Shown here piece after piece: positions 1 to 8,723 of a stretch of DNA of 64,000 nt. The notes beneath the pieces are model-generated. The model saw nothing but the letters and a program-made list of their open reading frames with translations, made no database searches and was not told the DNA's origin. Made by a program: the position numbers and the translations under genes. The stretch is from Arenibacter sp. P308M17 (lineage in GTDB: Bacteria > Bacteroidota > Bacteroidia > Flavobacteriales > Flavobacteriaceae): NCBI RefSeq assembly GCF_003426735.1, contig NZ_QVON01000001.1, positions 930,001 through 994,000 on the forward strand, read 5' to 3'. Numbering within the stretch: the first letter of the stretch is position 1; every line of letters starts with the position of its first letter.

Positions 1-2
1 AC

Positions 3-3000
3 AGTAATTTTTCCACTGAAGTTCCATTTTTGACCAGATTGGTCAATAAATTGCCAAATATTGATACGGATGTCCCTTCCAACCTGTCTGTTCGCGGGGA
101 AGTTGCCTTTTTAAGTCCAAGTTCTCCCAAGAATGCGGATTTTAATGGGGAAACCACCACCTATTTGGATGATTTTGAGGGGGCACAGTCACTGATCGAT
201 ATCCGCTCCTTTCTTGGGTGGTCTATGGCGAGTCCGCCTGCAGAATTTGCTACCACCACAAATAGTGTGGAGTCCGGATATGGTAGGGCAAAAATGGCCT
301 GGTATACGGTAGATCCCATATTTTATTCCAATCAGCGGCCTACGGCATTGAACGATGATGATATTTCCACAAATGAGACCCGAAGAATCTACATACAGGA
401 TGTATTTAACCAAGATGTTGCCCAAGGGCAGACTTTGGCCCAAAATACTTTGGACATAGCTTATTATCCGGATATGAAAGGCCCCTATAATGCCAATCCA
501 AATTTTACTTCGGAACAACCGCAGGATAAATGGGCGGGGATAATGCGGTCTTTGAGCAGTACCAACTTTGAGCAGTCCAATGTGGAATATGTTCAATTTT
601 GGGTTTTGGATCCTTATGTGGACGGCATTGCAACGAGTGCCGGTGATTTGGTGATCAACCTTGGTAATATTTCCGAGGACATTCTTCCCGATGGAAGGAA
701 GCAATATGAAAATGGGTTGCCTGTAGATCCTGTATCCAATGATCTTACCTATAAAACAAATTGGGGCAAGGTTCCTGCAACCCAATCCTTAATTTATGCC
801 TTTGATGCCGATGTGAACAATAGAGGTTTGCAGGATATTGGTTTTGATGGTTTAACCGATGCGGAGGAGGCTACTTATACCTTTGAAGGGGGAGTTACCT
901 ACAATGGCCCGGCAGAAGATCCTGCATTGGATAATTACGAGTATTTTCTGAATAGTGAAGGGAGCATTTTGGAACGATACCTTAATTATAACAATCCGGA
1001 TGGAAACTCTCCTGTACAATTGAGCAATTCGGACAGGGGATCCACTACATTGCCAGATGTGGAGGATATAGACAGGGATGGAACCATGAATACGGTAAAC
1101 AGTTATTACGAATACCGTATCAATATTAAGCCGGGGACGACGGTCAATGATAAATATGTAACGGATATTAAGGAAGGGGTTACCAGGTCTTTGCCCAATG
1201 GCAATACCCTTAACGAACGTTGGATACAATACAAGATACCATTGTCCGATTTTACCGATGCCATTGGTGGTATAAGCGATTTTAGGTCCATAAGTTTTAT
1301 GAGGATGTACCTAACAGGCTTTTCAAGCAATATGGTATTGCGTTTTGCTACCTTGGATTTAGTGCGGGGAGATTGGCGTACTTATGCCAAATCGTTACAG
1401 CCGGATGTGGACGGGGATCCTACCGATGATGGTACTTTGGTGGATGTTAACGCTGTAAACGTGGAGGAAAATGCCAATAGGACCCCAATACCTTATGTTT
1501 TGCCTCCAGGGGTAATACGTGAAAGGCTTAACAACAACAATACCATTATTAGGCAGAACGAACAGTCATTGTCCTTTGTTGTGGATAATTTGGAACCTCA
1601 GGATTCCAGGGGAGTCTTTAAAAATTTGGATATTGATGTAAGGCAATATAAACGCTTAAAAATGTTTATGCACGCCGAAGAAATTATAGCATCCGATTAT
1701 GCCGATGACGAGACGCCCCTAGTTGGGTTTCTTAGGATCGGTTCGGATTTTACACAGAATTATTATCAGATAGAATTGCCTCTAAAACTTACTCCCCATG
1801 GAGCAAGCTCGGATACGGAAATTTGGCCGGATGTAAATGAACTGGACCTTTCATTGGATGATTTGTCCAAGGTAAAATCTGCAGGAATCGCTGCCCAAAC
1901 CCTTAGCACTATTAATTATTACGAAATTGAGAACGGGGAGGTGGTCCAGGTAAATGAATTTGATCCACGGACATTGGGCAAGTTGCGTATAGGTATCCGG
2001 GGAAATCCTTCCTTGGGGGGTATCCGCAGTATGATGGTAGGGGTTAAGAATAACGACAACCTTCCCGCCAGGGGCGAGGTCTGGTTTAACGAACTGCGCT
2101 TATCTGGATTGGATAACAATGGGGGATGGGCAGCAATTGCCGCCATGGATATGAATATGGCAGATTTCGCCAATATGTCCGCTACCGGTAGTAAAAGTAC
2201 CTCTGGTTTCGGGGCCATAGATCAAATGCCCAATGAACGGGCACGTGAGGATGCCATTGCCTATGATGTGGTGACCAATGTGAACATTGGACAATTGTTT
2301 CCAAAAAAATGGGGCCTGCAACTGCCTTTTAATTATGGTATTTCCGAGCAGTTGATTACTCCTGAATTTGATCCGGTCTACGATGATCTAAAATTGGAAG
2401 ATCGCATCGCAGCTGCCGAAACACCTGAAGATGCCGAGGCCATTAGACAACAAGGGGAGGATTATACCAAGAGGACCAGTATTAATTTTATCGGGGTAAG
2501 AAAGGATAGGGGAGATGAGGCGGAGGCCAATTTCTATGATATAGAGAACTTTACCTTTAATTATTCCTATAACGAGGTGAACCATAGGGATTTTGAGATC
2601 GATGAGCTACAGGATCAGAATGTAGTAACAGGTTTTGTTTACAACCATAATTTTAAACCTGCTCCGGTAGCACCATTTGCCAAAAAGGATTCCTTGTTCA
2701 CAGGAAAATATTGGAAATGGCTTAAAGATTTAAATCTAAATGTTTTGCCCGCCAGTGTTTCGCTTCAATCCAATATCAACAGGTCTTTCAACCAGCAAAA
2801 GTTCAGGGATGTTTTTGAACCGGGGGTAGAAAAATTGGAACTGCCATTCCTACAACAAAGGAACTATCTTTTCAATTGGCAGTATGCCATTAATTATAGC
2901 CTAACAAAATCCTTACGTTTAAACCTTACCGCATCCAATAATAATATTGTAAGGAACTATTTTTCGGAAGAGGGCAATCCGGATTCGGAAATAAATCAGG

Positions 3001-4748
3001 CTTTGGGATTGTGGGACGGATTTTTCGATTTTGGGGAGCCCAATAGGCATTCCCAAGAAATGCAATTGAATTATGAGTTGCCCTTCAATAAAATTCCCGC
3101 TTTCGATTTTATCAATGCCCAGTATACCTATACCAGTAATTTTGATTGGCAAAGGGGAGGGGATGCTATGCGCGAAGTGGCCGAAGAGGACATAAACACG
3201 GTACAGAATGCCAGCACACATAATTTAACCGCTTCCCTTACCATGCAAAAATTCTACGATTTCCTCGGTCTGGGCAGAAAGGATATCAAGGGGGCTGCTG
3301 CCGGACCGGCCCGTTTGGACAAGGCGGGCAATCCGGCCTCCGATGCAGGGGATAATGATGGACAAAAGGCTACCGGTGCGGGGTACAATGCTTTTATAGA
3401 TGTGCTTACCATGGTGAAACGTGTAAACGTTACCTATAGCCAGAACAGTGGTAAGGTGTTGCCGGGATATACCAGGTCCGTAGGGTTTATTGGTACGGCA
3501 AAACCGACCATAGGATTTGTTTTTGGCAGTCAGGCCGATGTTAGGTATGAGGCCGCTAGAAATGGATGGCTGACCACTTTCCCGGAATTTAACCAACAAT
3601 ATATACAGAATACAAACAAGCAGTTAAATATAACAGCCACGGCACAGCCCACAAGGGATTTAACTATAGATCTTGTGGCCGATAGACAAATGTCCGAAAG
3701 TTATCAGGAGACTTTTAACGTAGAGGATTTGGGCAATAATACCTTTGAATATGTAAACCTACTAGGGAATAACTATGGCAATTTTAGTATTTCCACTTTA
3801 ATGATCGGTACTGTTTTTAACAAAAGTGATGAATTTAGTTCCGATACCTTTGAAACCTTCAAGGAAAATAGGATTACAGTAGCCAATAGGATCGTTGCCG
3901 AAAGAAACCATGATACCGGAGAGGTGGACGATGATGGATTTCCGGAAAGATACGGTAAGACAAGCCAAGATGTTTTGCTGCCCGCTTTTTTTGCCGCTTA
4001 TACGGGGAAGGACCCTAATAAGGTAAGTTTGGACGCTTTTAGAAGTATTCCGATTCCCAACTGGAACATTAAATTTACCGGATTAATGCGCAACCCCTGG
4101 TTTAAGAAGAAGTTCAAGCGGTTTTCACTAAGCCACGGATATAGGTCGGCCTACAGTATAAATTCGTTTCAGACCAATTTAACGCGTACACAGTTGATCA
4201 ATGAGGGTATGGAACCCATAAATACGGAGACCCAAGATTTTTTACCGGTCAATATTATGAACAACGTGGTGCTTACGGATCAGTTCAACCCATTGATGCG
4301 GGTAGATTTTGAAATGCAGAACTCCCTTAGCGTAGTGGCCGAGATAAGAACGGATAGGGCATTGTCCCTGAGTTTCGACAATAGTTTAATGACGGAGATA
4401 AACGGCAAGGAATATACGGTGGGACTCGGGTATCGTTTTAAGGATGTGAAATTTGTTACCAATATTGGGGGTGAACAGCAGCGTCTAAAAGGGGATTTGA
4501 ACCTAAAGGCGGACGTAACCCTGAGGGATAATATTACCATTATAAGAAACTTGGACATAGATAACAATCAGATAACTTCCGGACAAAATTTAATGTCCGT
4601 GAAATTTGTTGCGGATTACGCCCTGAGCAAAAATTTGAACGCCCTGTTTTTCTACGATCATTCGTTTTCAAAATTTGCAGTGTCCACTGCTTTCCCCCAA
4701 ACCTCCATTAATACCGGATTTACCTTGAGGTATAATTTTGGGAACTAG
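3..4748 (+). CDS. sprA: SprA, T9SS outer-membrane translocon (5' end outside window)
   Basis: SprA (Sov) is the giant outer-membrane beta-barrel through which T9SS cargo leaves the cell in Bacteroidota. It is needed for gliding and for secretion of adhesins and enzymes. The frame is open to the left edge of the window, so the gene is truncated there: 1581 residues are visible, against about 2400 for the family, and the signal peptide and N-terminal third are missing. The TTG at 30 is just an internal Leu codon. Visible regions are long, Asn/Asp-rich beta-strand segments, conserved stretches such as the one around FNYSYNEVNHRDFEID, and a C-terminal barrel ending in TGFTLRYNFGN. The stop codon TAG (4746-4748) lies inside the left arm of an inverted-repeat element. 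T9SS clients and accessory genes occur at 25474 and 33747-40558. Confidence 0.95.
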   Translation, partial: SNFSTEVPFLTRLVNKLPNIDTDVPSNLSVRGEVAFLSPSSPKNADFNGETTTYLDDFEGAQSLIDIRSFLGWSMASPPAEFATTTNSVESGYGRAKMAWYTVDPIFYSNQRPTALNDDDISTNETRRIYIQDVFNQDVAQGQTLAQNTLDIAYYPDMKGPYNANPNFTSEQPQDKWAGIMRSLSSTNFEQSNVEYVQFWVLDPYVDGIATSAGDLVINLGNISEDILPDGRKQYENGLPVDPVSNDLTYKTNWGKVPATQSLIYAFDADVNNRGLQDIGFDGLTDAEEATYTFEGGVTYNGPAEDPALDNYEYFLNSEGSILERYLNYNNPDGNSPVQLSNSDRGSTTLPDVEDIDRDGTMNTVNSYYEYRINIKPGTTVNDKYVTDIKEGVTRSLPNGNTLNERWIQYKIPLSDFTDAIGGISDFRSISFMRMYLTGFSSNMVLRFATLDLVRGDWRTYAKSLQPDVDGDPTDDGTLVDVNAVNVEENANRTPIPYVLPPGVIRERLNNNNTIIRQNEQSLSFVVDNLEPQDSRGVFKNLDIDVRQYKRLKMFMHAEEIIASDYADDETPLVGFLRIGSDFTQNYYQIELPLKLTPHGASSDTEIWPDVNELDLSLDDLSKVKSAGIAAQTLSTINYYEIENGEVVQVNEFDPRTLGKLRIGIRGNPSLGGIRSMMVGVKNNDNLPARGEVWFNELRLSGLDNNGGWAAIAAMDMNMADFANMSATGSKSTSGFGAIDQMPNERAREDAIAYDVVTNVNIGQLFPKKWGLQLPFNYGISEQLITPEFDPVYDDLKLEDRIAAAETPEDAEAIRQQGEDYTKRTSINFIGVRKDRGDEAEANFYDIENFTFNYSYNEVNHRDFEIDELQDQNVVTGFVYNHNFKPAPVAPFAKKDSLFTGKYWKWLKDLNLNVLPASVSLQSNINRSFNQQKFRDVFEPGVEKLELPFLQQRNYLFNWQYAINYSLTKSLRLNLTASNNNIVRNYFSEEGNPDSEINQALGLWDGFFDFGEPNRHSQEMQLNYELPFNKIPAFDFINAQYTYTSNFDWQRGGDAMREVAEEDINTVQNASTHNLTASLTMQKFYDFLGLGRKDIKGAAAGPARLDKAGNPASDAGDNDGQKATGAGYNAFIDVLTMVKRVNVTYSQNSGKVLPGYTRSVGFIGTAKPTIGFVFGSQADVRYEAARNGWLTTFPEFNQQYIQNTNKQLNITATAQPTRDLTIDLVADRQMSESYQETFNVEDLGNNTFEYVNLLGNNYGNFSISTLMIGTVFNKSDEFSSDTFETFKENRITVANRIVAERNHDTGEVDDDGFPERYGKTSQDVLLPAFFAAYTGKDPNKVSLDAFRSIPIPNWNIKFTGLMRNPWFKKKFKRFSLSHGYRSAYSINSFQTNLTRTQLINEGMEPINTETQDFLPVNIMNNVVLTDQFNPLMRVDFEMQNSLSVVAEIRTDRALSLSFDNSLMTEINGKEYTVGLGYRFKDVKFVTNIGGEQQRLKGDLNLKADVTLRDNITIIRNLDIDNNQITSGQNLMSVKFVADYALSKNLNALFFYDHSFSKFAVSTAFPQTSINTGFTLRYNFGN

Positions 4749-4912
4749 TGTCCGGTCCTGCCTAAACCTACGGGTAATTTAAAGTGTCTCTTGAGCCGCT
4801 CCTGCGTTGCAAAAATCCTTACGTAGCTACGGCTATGCCCGTTTTCTGCGCCTTGGCCCAACTCAAGATCCATCATTCCATCCCCGTCATTAAACGTTGA
4901 CAGGACACTAGT
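4744..4912. repeat. 169-bp element with 10-bp perfect inverted ends (TAGTGTCC family, copy 1)
   Basis: The left end ACTAGTGTCC (4744-4753) is the exact reverse complement of GGACACTAGT (4903-4912). The interior contains CCTAAACCTACGGGTAATTT, a nested inverted pair (CTTGAG/CTCAAG) and the palindromic core CGTAGCTACGG. Related copies lie at 22862-22915 and 44486-44652. The sprA stop codon is part of the left end. No ORF is supported. It could be a miniature transposable element or a transcript-end structure. Confidence 0.7.
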
Positions 4913-5102
4913 GTTAAGTTAACGCTTTATTGACTTCTCGACTGCCCGCCCGAACGGGCCGTTCGGTCCGGGCGAGTAATCGAAGTGACGATGGATTGGC
5001 CGTAAAGTAATTTAATTTACAGCTGTGCCAAAAAGTTTAAATGAGTTTTTTGATTAACATGAGATATTCTTTTACATTTGTTGCCTTAACAAATATTGGA
5101 CA
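4913..5102. promoter_or_regulatory. gcvH leader with Bacteroidota-type promoter
   Basis: TTG at 5050-5052 and TACATTTG at 5073-5080 are separated by 20 bases, matching the TTG-N17-23-TAnnTTTG pattern known for the primary sigma factor of Bacteroidota. Transcription would start near 5087, giving a leader of about 16 bases before the gcvH ATG. The upstream part (about 4940-4975) is a GC-rich palindromic tract (CCCGCCCGAACGGGCC...) of the dispersed type. Confidence 0.6.
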
Positions 5103-5483
5103 ATGAACATACCTTCAGATTTAAAGTACACCAAAGACCATGAATGGGTCAGAATAGAGGGAGATACCGCTATAGTGGGGATTACGGATTTTGCCCAAGG
5201 GGAACTTGGGGATATCGTTTATGTGGAAGTGGAAACCTTGGATGAGACCCTGGGCAAGGATGAGGTTTTTGGAACGGTAGAGGCCGTAAAGACGGTTTCC
5301 GACCTTTTCCTTCCCTTAAGTGGGGAAATAATAGCTTTTAACGAATCGCTGGAAGATGAACCGGAAAAGGTAAATACCGATCCCTATGGCGAAGGATGGA
5401 TCATAAAGGTTAAAATAAGCGATACCTCCGAAGTTGAGGGCTTGCTTGGGGATGCGGAGTACAAAGAACTAGTGGGTGCTTAA
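5103..5483 (+). CDS. gcvH: Glycine cleavage system H protein
   Basis: GcvH is the lipoyl carrier of the glycine cleavage complex. It shuttles the aminomethyl group from the P protein (decarboxylase) to the T protein and is re-oxidised by the L protein. At 126 residues it has the normal family length. The DHEWVR motif is at residues 12-17 and the lipoyl-lysine loop VEAVKTVSD places the modified lysine at K63; the conserved NTDPYGEGW follows. It has its own promoter at 5050-5080. The VanZ-like gene starts inside its last codons (8-base overlap), so the two are translationally coupled. As I recall, gcvH just after sprA is a common flavobacterial arrangement with no known functional link. Confidence 0.97.
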   Translation: MNIPSDLKYTKDHEWVRIEGDTAIVGITDFAQGELGDIVYVEVETLDETLGKDEVFGTVEAVKTVSDLFLPLSGEIIAFNESLEDEPEKVNTDPYGEGWIIKVKISDTSEVEGLLGDAEYKELVGA

Positions 5484-5877
5484 AAAATATCTGTTTACAA
5501 TCTTGTTTATAAGCTGGGCGGTGTTCATAACAACGCTCAGCTTATTTTCTTTTGAGGAAGAGAGCATACCTTGCATAGATGTTCCCCATTTGGACAAGTT
5601 GGTGCATTTTTCATTTTATTTTGTATTTACGGTTTTGGGCTGCCTGTCCTTTAGGGAGATTGATCGTAGAAAGGAGCCTTTCAAGAAAATAGGCGTAAAA
5701 TTATTTTCACTTGCTATTGTTTATGGTATAATTATTGAGGTACTTCAAGGGGAGGCCACAATTGATAGAGATCCCGATTTGCTGGATGTTTTGGCAAATA
5801 GTTTGGGGGCATTGTTCGGAAGTTTTACGGTGAAATTCATTTTCTCGGGAAAAACTCCCTTAAAGTGGACGAAATAG
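5476..5877 (+). CDS. VanZ-like membrane protein
   Basis: This is a small integral membrane protein of the VanZ-like family (133 residues), whose role outside glycopeptide resistance is unknown. Four hydrophobic segments are visible, at about residues 4-24, 43-60, 74-92 and 105-125. The family's polar signatures DKLVHF and GIIIEVLQG are present. The start is a GTG that overlaps the gcvH end by 8 bases; no ATG occurs near it. Downstream, a tandem repeat begins within 20 bases of the stop. Confidence 0.8.
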   Translation: MLKKYLFTILFISWAVFITTLSLFSFEEESIPCIDVPHLDKLVHFSFYFVFTVLGCLSFREIDRRKEPFKKIGVKLFSLAIVYGIIIEVLQGEATIDRDPDLLDVLANSLGALFGSFTVKFIFSGKTPLKWTK

Positions 5878-5895
5878 TATTTTTTTAAGTAATTT

Positions 5896-5967
5896 GGGAT
5901 GTGTTTCAAATATGGGATGTGTTTCAAATATGGGATGTGTTTCAAATATGGGATGTGTTTTAAATAA
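5896..5967. repeat. 18-bp tandem repeat, four units
   Basis: GGGATGTGTTTCAAATAT is repeated head to tail at 5896-5913, 5914-5931 and 5932-5949, followed by a diverged fourth unit (5950-5967). The three full units look identical, so copy number may vary between strains. The 18-base period keeps a frame open on the minus strand (repeating YLKHIP), but nothing suggests that frame is a gene. The rest of the 5878-6165 spacer is AT-rich; I see no clear promoter for the next gene. Confidence 0.85.
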
Positions 5968-6165
5968 ATAGGTATGGTTCTTAGTGTGGTGAACATTTGG
6001 GAGTTTGGAATCTTCCAACTAGTTGCTTTCGAGGCCTTAGGTTACCTATAAAAGGATGCTTTGGAGTCCAATGGGCTGTTTAAATTTATTTGTATTTTTT
6101 TTAACAAAAAGTTTTAAACAGATAAAATAAATATATAAATTAGCGAACATTAAAAATTAAGAATT

Positions 6166-6876
6166 ATGGAACTTAAAAAGAATCCTAAAGCGGATTTAAC
6201 AAGAAATAGCGGGCTTTATTTCGTTATTGGTCTTGTTCTGGTTATGTTATTGACGTATATAGCTTTTGAATGGAAGACCTATGACGATGATAATAATTTT
6301 GATTATACCATGAATGTGGAGGATACTTTGGATGAGGAAGTTCCTATGACCGAGCAAATTAAGACACCACCGCCACCACCGCCACCTGCAGCACCCGAGA
6401 TTATAGAAGTTGTCGAGGATGAGGAGGAAGTGGAAGAGACTGTAATAGAATCTACGGAAACCAGTCAAGAGGAGGAAGTAATAGAAGTGGCCGATGTTGA
6501 GGTGGAGGAAGTAGAGGAAGATTTGGATATACCTTTTGCGGTTATCGAAGATGTACCTGTTTTTCCCGGCTGTGAAAATGAGCCAAAAAACAAATTAAGG
6601 GAATGTTTTAACTCCATGATTCAGAAGCATATTGCAAAAAATTTCCGTTATCCTGAAATTGCCCAAGAAATGGGGGTTCAAGGCAGGGTTAACGTAATGT
6701 TTGTTATCCAGAAAGACGGAAGTATAGGGAACGTAAGAATGAGGGGTCCAGATAAGAACTTGGAAGAAGAAGCAGCTAGGATTATTGGTAAATTGCCTAA
6801 AATGACCCCTGGAAAGCAAAGAGGTAGGCCGGTCCGTGTACCCTTTAGTATTCCGATCAATTTTAAACTGCAGTAG
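6166..6876 (+). CDS. TonB-family energy transducer
   Basis: A TonB-type protein that carries proton-motive energy from ExbBD in the inner membrane to outer-membrane TonB-dependent receptors such as the SusC at 46544. It has 236 residues with a single N-terminal membrane segment (about 17-35). A periplasmic linker follows, with seven consecutive prolines (68-74) and a very acidic Glu/Val-rich stretch (80-120). The TonB C-terminal domain is at about 155-236, containing the conserved YPEIAQEMGVQGRV. No exbB/exbD is adjacent. A strong terminator follows at 6901. Confidence 0.93.
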   Translation: MELKKNPKADLTRNSGLYFVIGLVLVMLLTYIAFEWKTYDDDNNFDYTMNVEDTLDEEVPMTEQIKTPPPPPPPAAPEIIEVVEDEEEVEETVIESTETSQEEEVIEVADVEVEEVEEDLDIPFAVIEDVPVFPGCENEPKNKLRECFNSMIQKHIAKNFRYPEIAQEMGVQGRVNVMFVIQKDGSIGNVRMRGPDKNLEEEAARIIGKLPKMTPGKQRGRPVRVPFSIPINFKLQ

Positions 6877-6900
6877 TCGAAATTTAAAATATATTTGTGA

Positions 6901-6926
6901 TCCCGAGCCTTGGCTCGGGATTTTTT
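6901..6926 (+). terminator. Rho-independent terminator after the TonB gene
   Basis: TCCCGAGCC (6901-6909) pairs with GGCTCGGGA (6912-6920), followed by six T. A second GC palindrome of the dispersed type (GCCTGCC...GGCAGGC, about 6946-6964) lies just downstream. Confidence 0.85.
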
Positions 6927-7037
6927 GTTGGCGCAAGCGTCACGCCTGCCTGCGGAAGGCAGGCTCGTGCCAAGAGCCAGGAAACTTTTGTTCAAGGCTC
7001 CATTTTTAGGTTAATTCACATAAACATCTTTATTTGG

Positions 7038-7068
7038 TTGCAAAAAATTCTTATGCGGTGTATCTTTG
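7038..7068 (+). promoter_or_regulatory. Promoter of the heme O synthase/oxidase operon
   Basis: TTG (7038-7040), a 20-base spacer and TATCTTTG (7061-7068) match the Bacteroidota promoter pattern. The predicted start is near 7075, with cyoE starting at 7090. Confidence 0.65.
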
Positions 7069-7089
7069 CGGTCCATTTAAAAAATGTAA

Positions 7090-7989
7090 ATGAAAACGGC
7101 GGTCGGTTCAGTGAAAAATACCTCTTTAGCGTTATATTTTGCTGACTTTAAAGAAATTACGAAGGCAAGGCTGGCTGTAAGTGTGGTTTTCTCTTCTATT
7201 GCGGGATATTTTCTGGGTGCTATTGAAATTAATTTCTCCGCAGTGCTGCTTTTGGCCTTTGGAGGCTACTGCATGGTGGGGGCTTCCAACGCCTATAACC
7301 AAATTATTGAAAAGGATCTGGATGCATTGATGGACCGCACCAAAAACAGACCCATACCGGCGGGTAGGATGTCCGTAGGCACGGCAATGACCATTGCCGT
7401 TGTCATGACCATAATGGGAATCGTGGCCTTGTATTTTCTCAATCCCAAGACGGCCATGTTCGGGGCCATTTCGATTTTTTTGTACACTAGTGTCTATACG
7501 CCATTAAAGACCAAAACGCCCTTGGCGGTCTTTGTGGGGGCTTTTCCGGGAGCCATTCCCTTTATGTTGGGATGGGTGGCCGCCACCGATAGTTTTGGAA
7601 TTGAGCCGGGGACCTTGTTTATGATACAGTTCTTCTGGCAGTTTCCGCATTTTTGGGCATTAGGGTGGATGTTGGACGAGGATTATAGGAAAGGGGGGTT
7701 TAAAATGCTTCCTACCGGTAAAAAGGATAAGGGAACCGCTTTGCAAATAATAATGTATACCATATGGATGATGATTATATCGGTGATCCCCGTATTTGGT
7801 TTTACGGGAAGGTTGAAATTATCGATTGTAGCAGCTATTATCGTTTTTTTAATGGGTACGGTAATGTTGTTCTTCGCTTTTCGGTTATATGAAAAAAGGG
7901 ACAATGTTTCTGCCAAGAAATTAATGCTGGCCAGTGTAAGTTACATTACACTGATGCAAATGGTATATGTAATGGATAAATTTATTTAA
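7090..7989 (+). CDS. cyoE: Protoheme IX farnesyltransferase (heme O synthase)
   Basis: Converts protoheme IX to heme O by adding a farnesyl group; heme O is the precursor of heme A used by aa3/caa3 oxidases. It is an inner-membrane UbiA-family protein of 299 residues with about nine hydrophobic segments. The first Asp-rich prenyl diphosphate site is NAYNQIIEKDLDALMDRTKN (67-86) followed by RPIPAG. The second loop carries DEDYRKGG (196-203). The ATG at 7090 lies about 15 bases after the predicted transcription start. The next gene begins 5 bases after the stop, so it is co-transcribed with the oxidase subunits. The alternative symbol is ctaB. Confidence 0.96.
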   Translation: MKTAVGSVKNTSLALYFADFKEITKARLAVSVVFSSIAGYFLGAIEINFSAVLLLAFGGYCMVGASNAYNQIIEKDLDALMDRTKNRPIPAGRMSVGTAMTIAVVMTIMGIVALYFLNPKTAMFGAISIFLYTSVYTPLKTKTPLAVFVGAFPGAIPFMLGWVAATDSFGIEPGTLFMIQFFWQFPHFWALGWMLDEDYRKGGFKMLPTGKKDKGTALQIIMYTIWMMIISVIPVFGFTGRLKLSIVAAIIVFLMGTVMLFFAFRLYEKRDNVSAKKLMLASVSYITLMQMVYVMDKFI

Positions 7990-7994
7990 TACGG

Positions 7995-8576
7995 ATGGAC
8001 TTAACGCAGGGTACGGGAAAGGAAAAAAACGCAAGGGCCAAGAAAATGATGCTTTGGTTCGGAATTGTGAGCTTGCTAATGGGATTTGCGGGCTGGACCA
8101 GCGCCTATATAGTGAGTAGCTCCCGGGAAGATTGGATCAAGGACCTGGCGTTGCCATCCTCGTTTTTGGGGAGTACCTTGGTGATAATTATAAGCAGTAT
8201 AACTTATATTATGGCCAAGAAGGCCATAAGGCAGGATAGGACTAGACAATGTACCAATTGGTTATTGCTGACCCTGGTCCTCGGAATTACATTTATAATA
8301 TTGCAATTTAACGGATTTTCACAGATGGTGGCCAATGGTTACTATTTTACCGGACCTACCAGTAATATTAAAATGTCCTATGTTTTTTTGATCGCTGCGG
8401 TCCATATCGTTCATGTTGTTGCCGGTATAATCTCCCTGTTGGTGGTTATTGCCAATCAATTGCGGAACAAGTATTCCCCAAAGGAAATGCTGGGCTTGGA
8501 ACTAGGGGCCACGTTTTGGCATTTTTTGGATATTCTTTGGGTTTATTTAATACTTTTTATGTATTTCGTGAATTAG
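7995..8576 (+). CDS. Cytochrome c oxidase subunit III-like protein (short form)
   Basis: A heme-copper oxidase subunit III family protein of 193 residues with five predicted membrane helices (about 20-40, 55-75, 93-110, 127-148 and 170-191). The polar signatures typical of the family's last helices (AAVHIVHVVAG and ATFWHFLDILWVYLI) are visible. It starts 5 bases after cyoE and is followed by a second, longer subunit III gene with its own promoter. Subunits I and II are not in this window. It may serve the same oxidase as the second copy or play an assembly role; the sequence does not decide. Confidence 0.88.
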   Translation: MDLTQGTGKEKNARAKKMMLWFGIVSLLMGFAGWTSAYIVSSSREDWIKDLALPSSFLGSTLVIIISSITYIMAKKAIRQDRTRQCTNWLLLTLVLGITFIILQFNGFSQMVANGYYFTGPTSNIKMSYVFLIAAVHIVHVVAGIISLLVVIANQLRNKYSPKEMLGLELGATFWHFLDILWVYLILFMYFVN

Positions 8577-8665
8577 TTTGAGCCTAATTATTTGGTAATT
8601 AGAAGGTATTCTGGAAGGGCTTATTTAGAATGGGTTTTTTTTGCCATTTTTAAAAGGCAAAAATT

Positions 8666-8693
8666 TTGTTTAGCCGAAAAAAATGTAAATTTG
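8666..8693 (+). promoter_or_regulatory. Probable internal promoter before the long subunit III gene
   Basis: TTTTG (8664-8668) and TAAATTTG (8686-8693) are separated by 17 bases. The gene starts at 8724, about 23 bases after the predicted transcript start. Confidence 0.5.
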
Positions 8694-8723
8694 TGAAAAT
8701 TTTATTAACGCTATAATTTTTAT

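Noticed and set aside
5745-5996. Minus-strand frame with repeated YLKHIP units
   Set aside because: It is created by the 18-bp tandem repeat, whose length is a multiple of three, and overlaps the VanZ-like gene.
6897-7145. 82-codon plus-strand frame after the TonB gene
   Set aside because: It runs through a terminator and a dispersed palindrome and overlaps cyoE; no family features.
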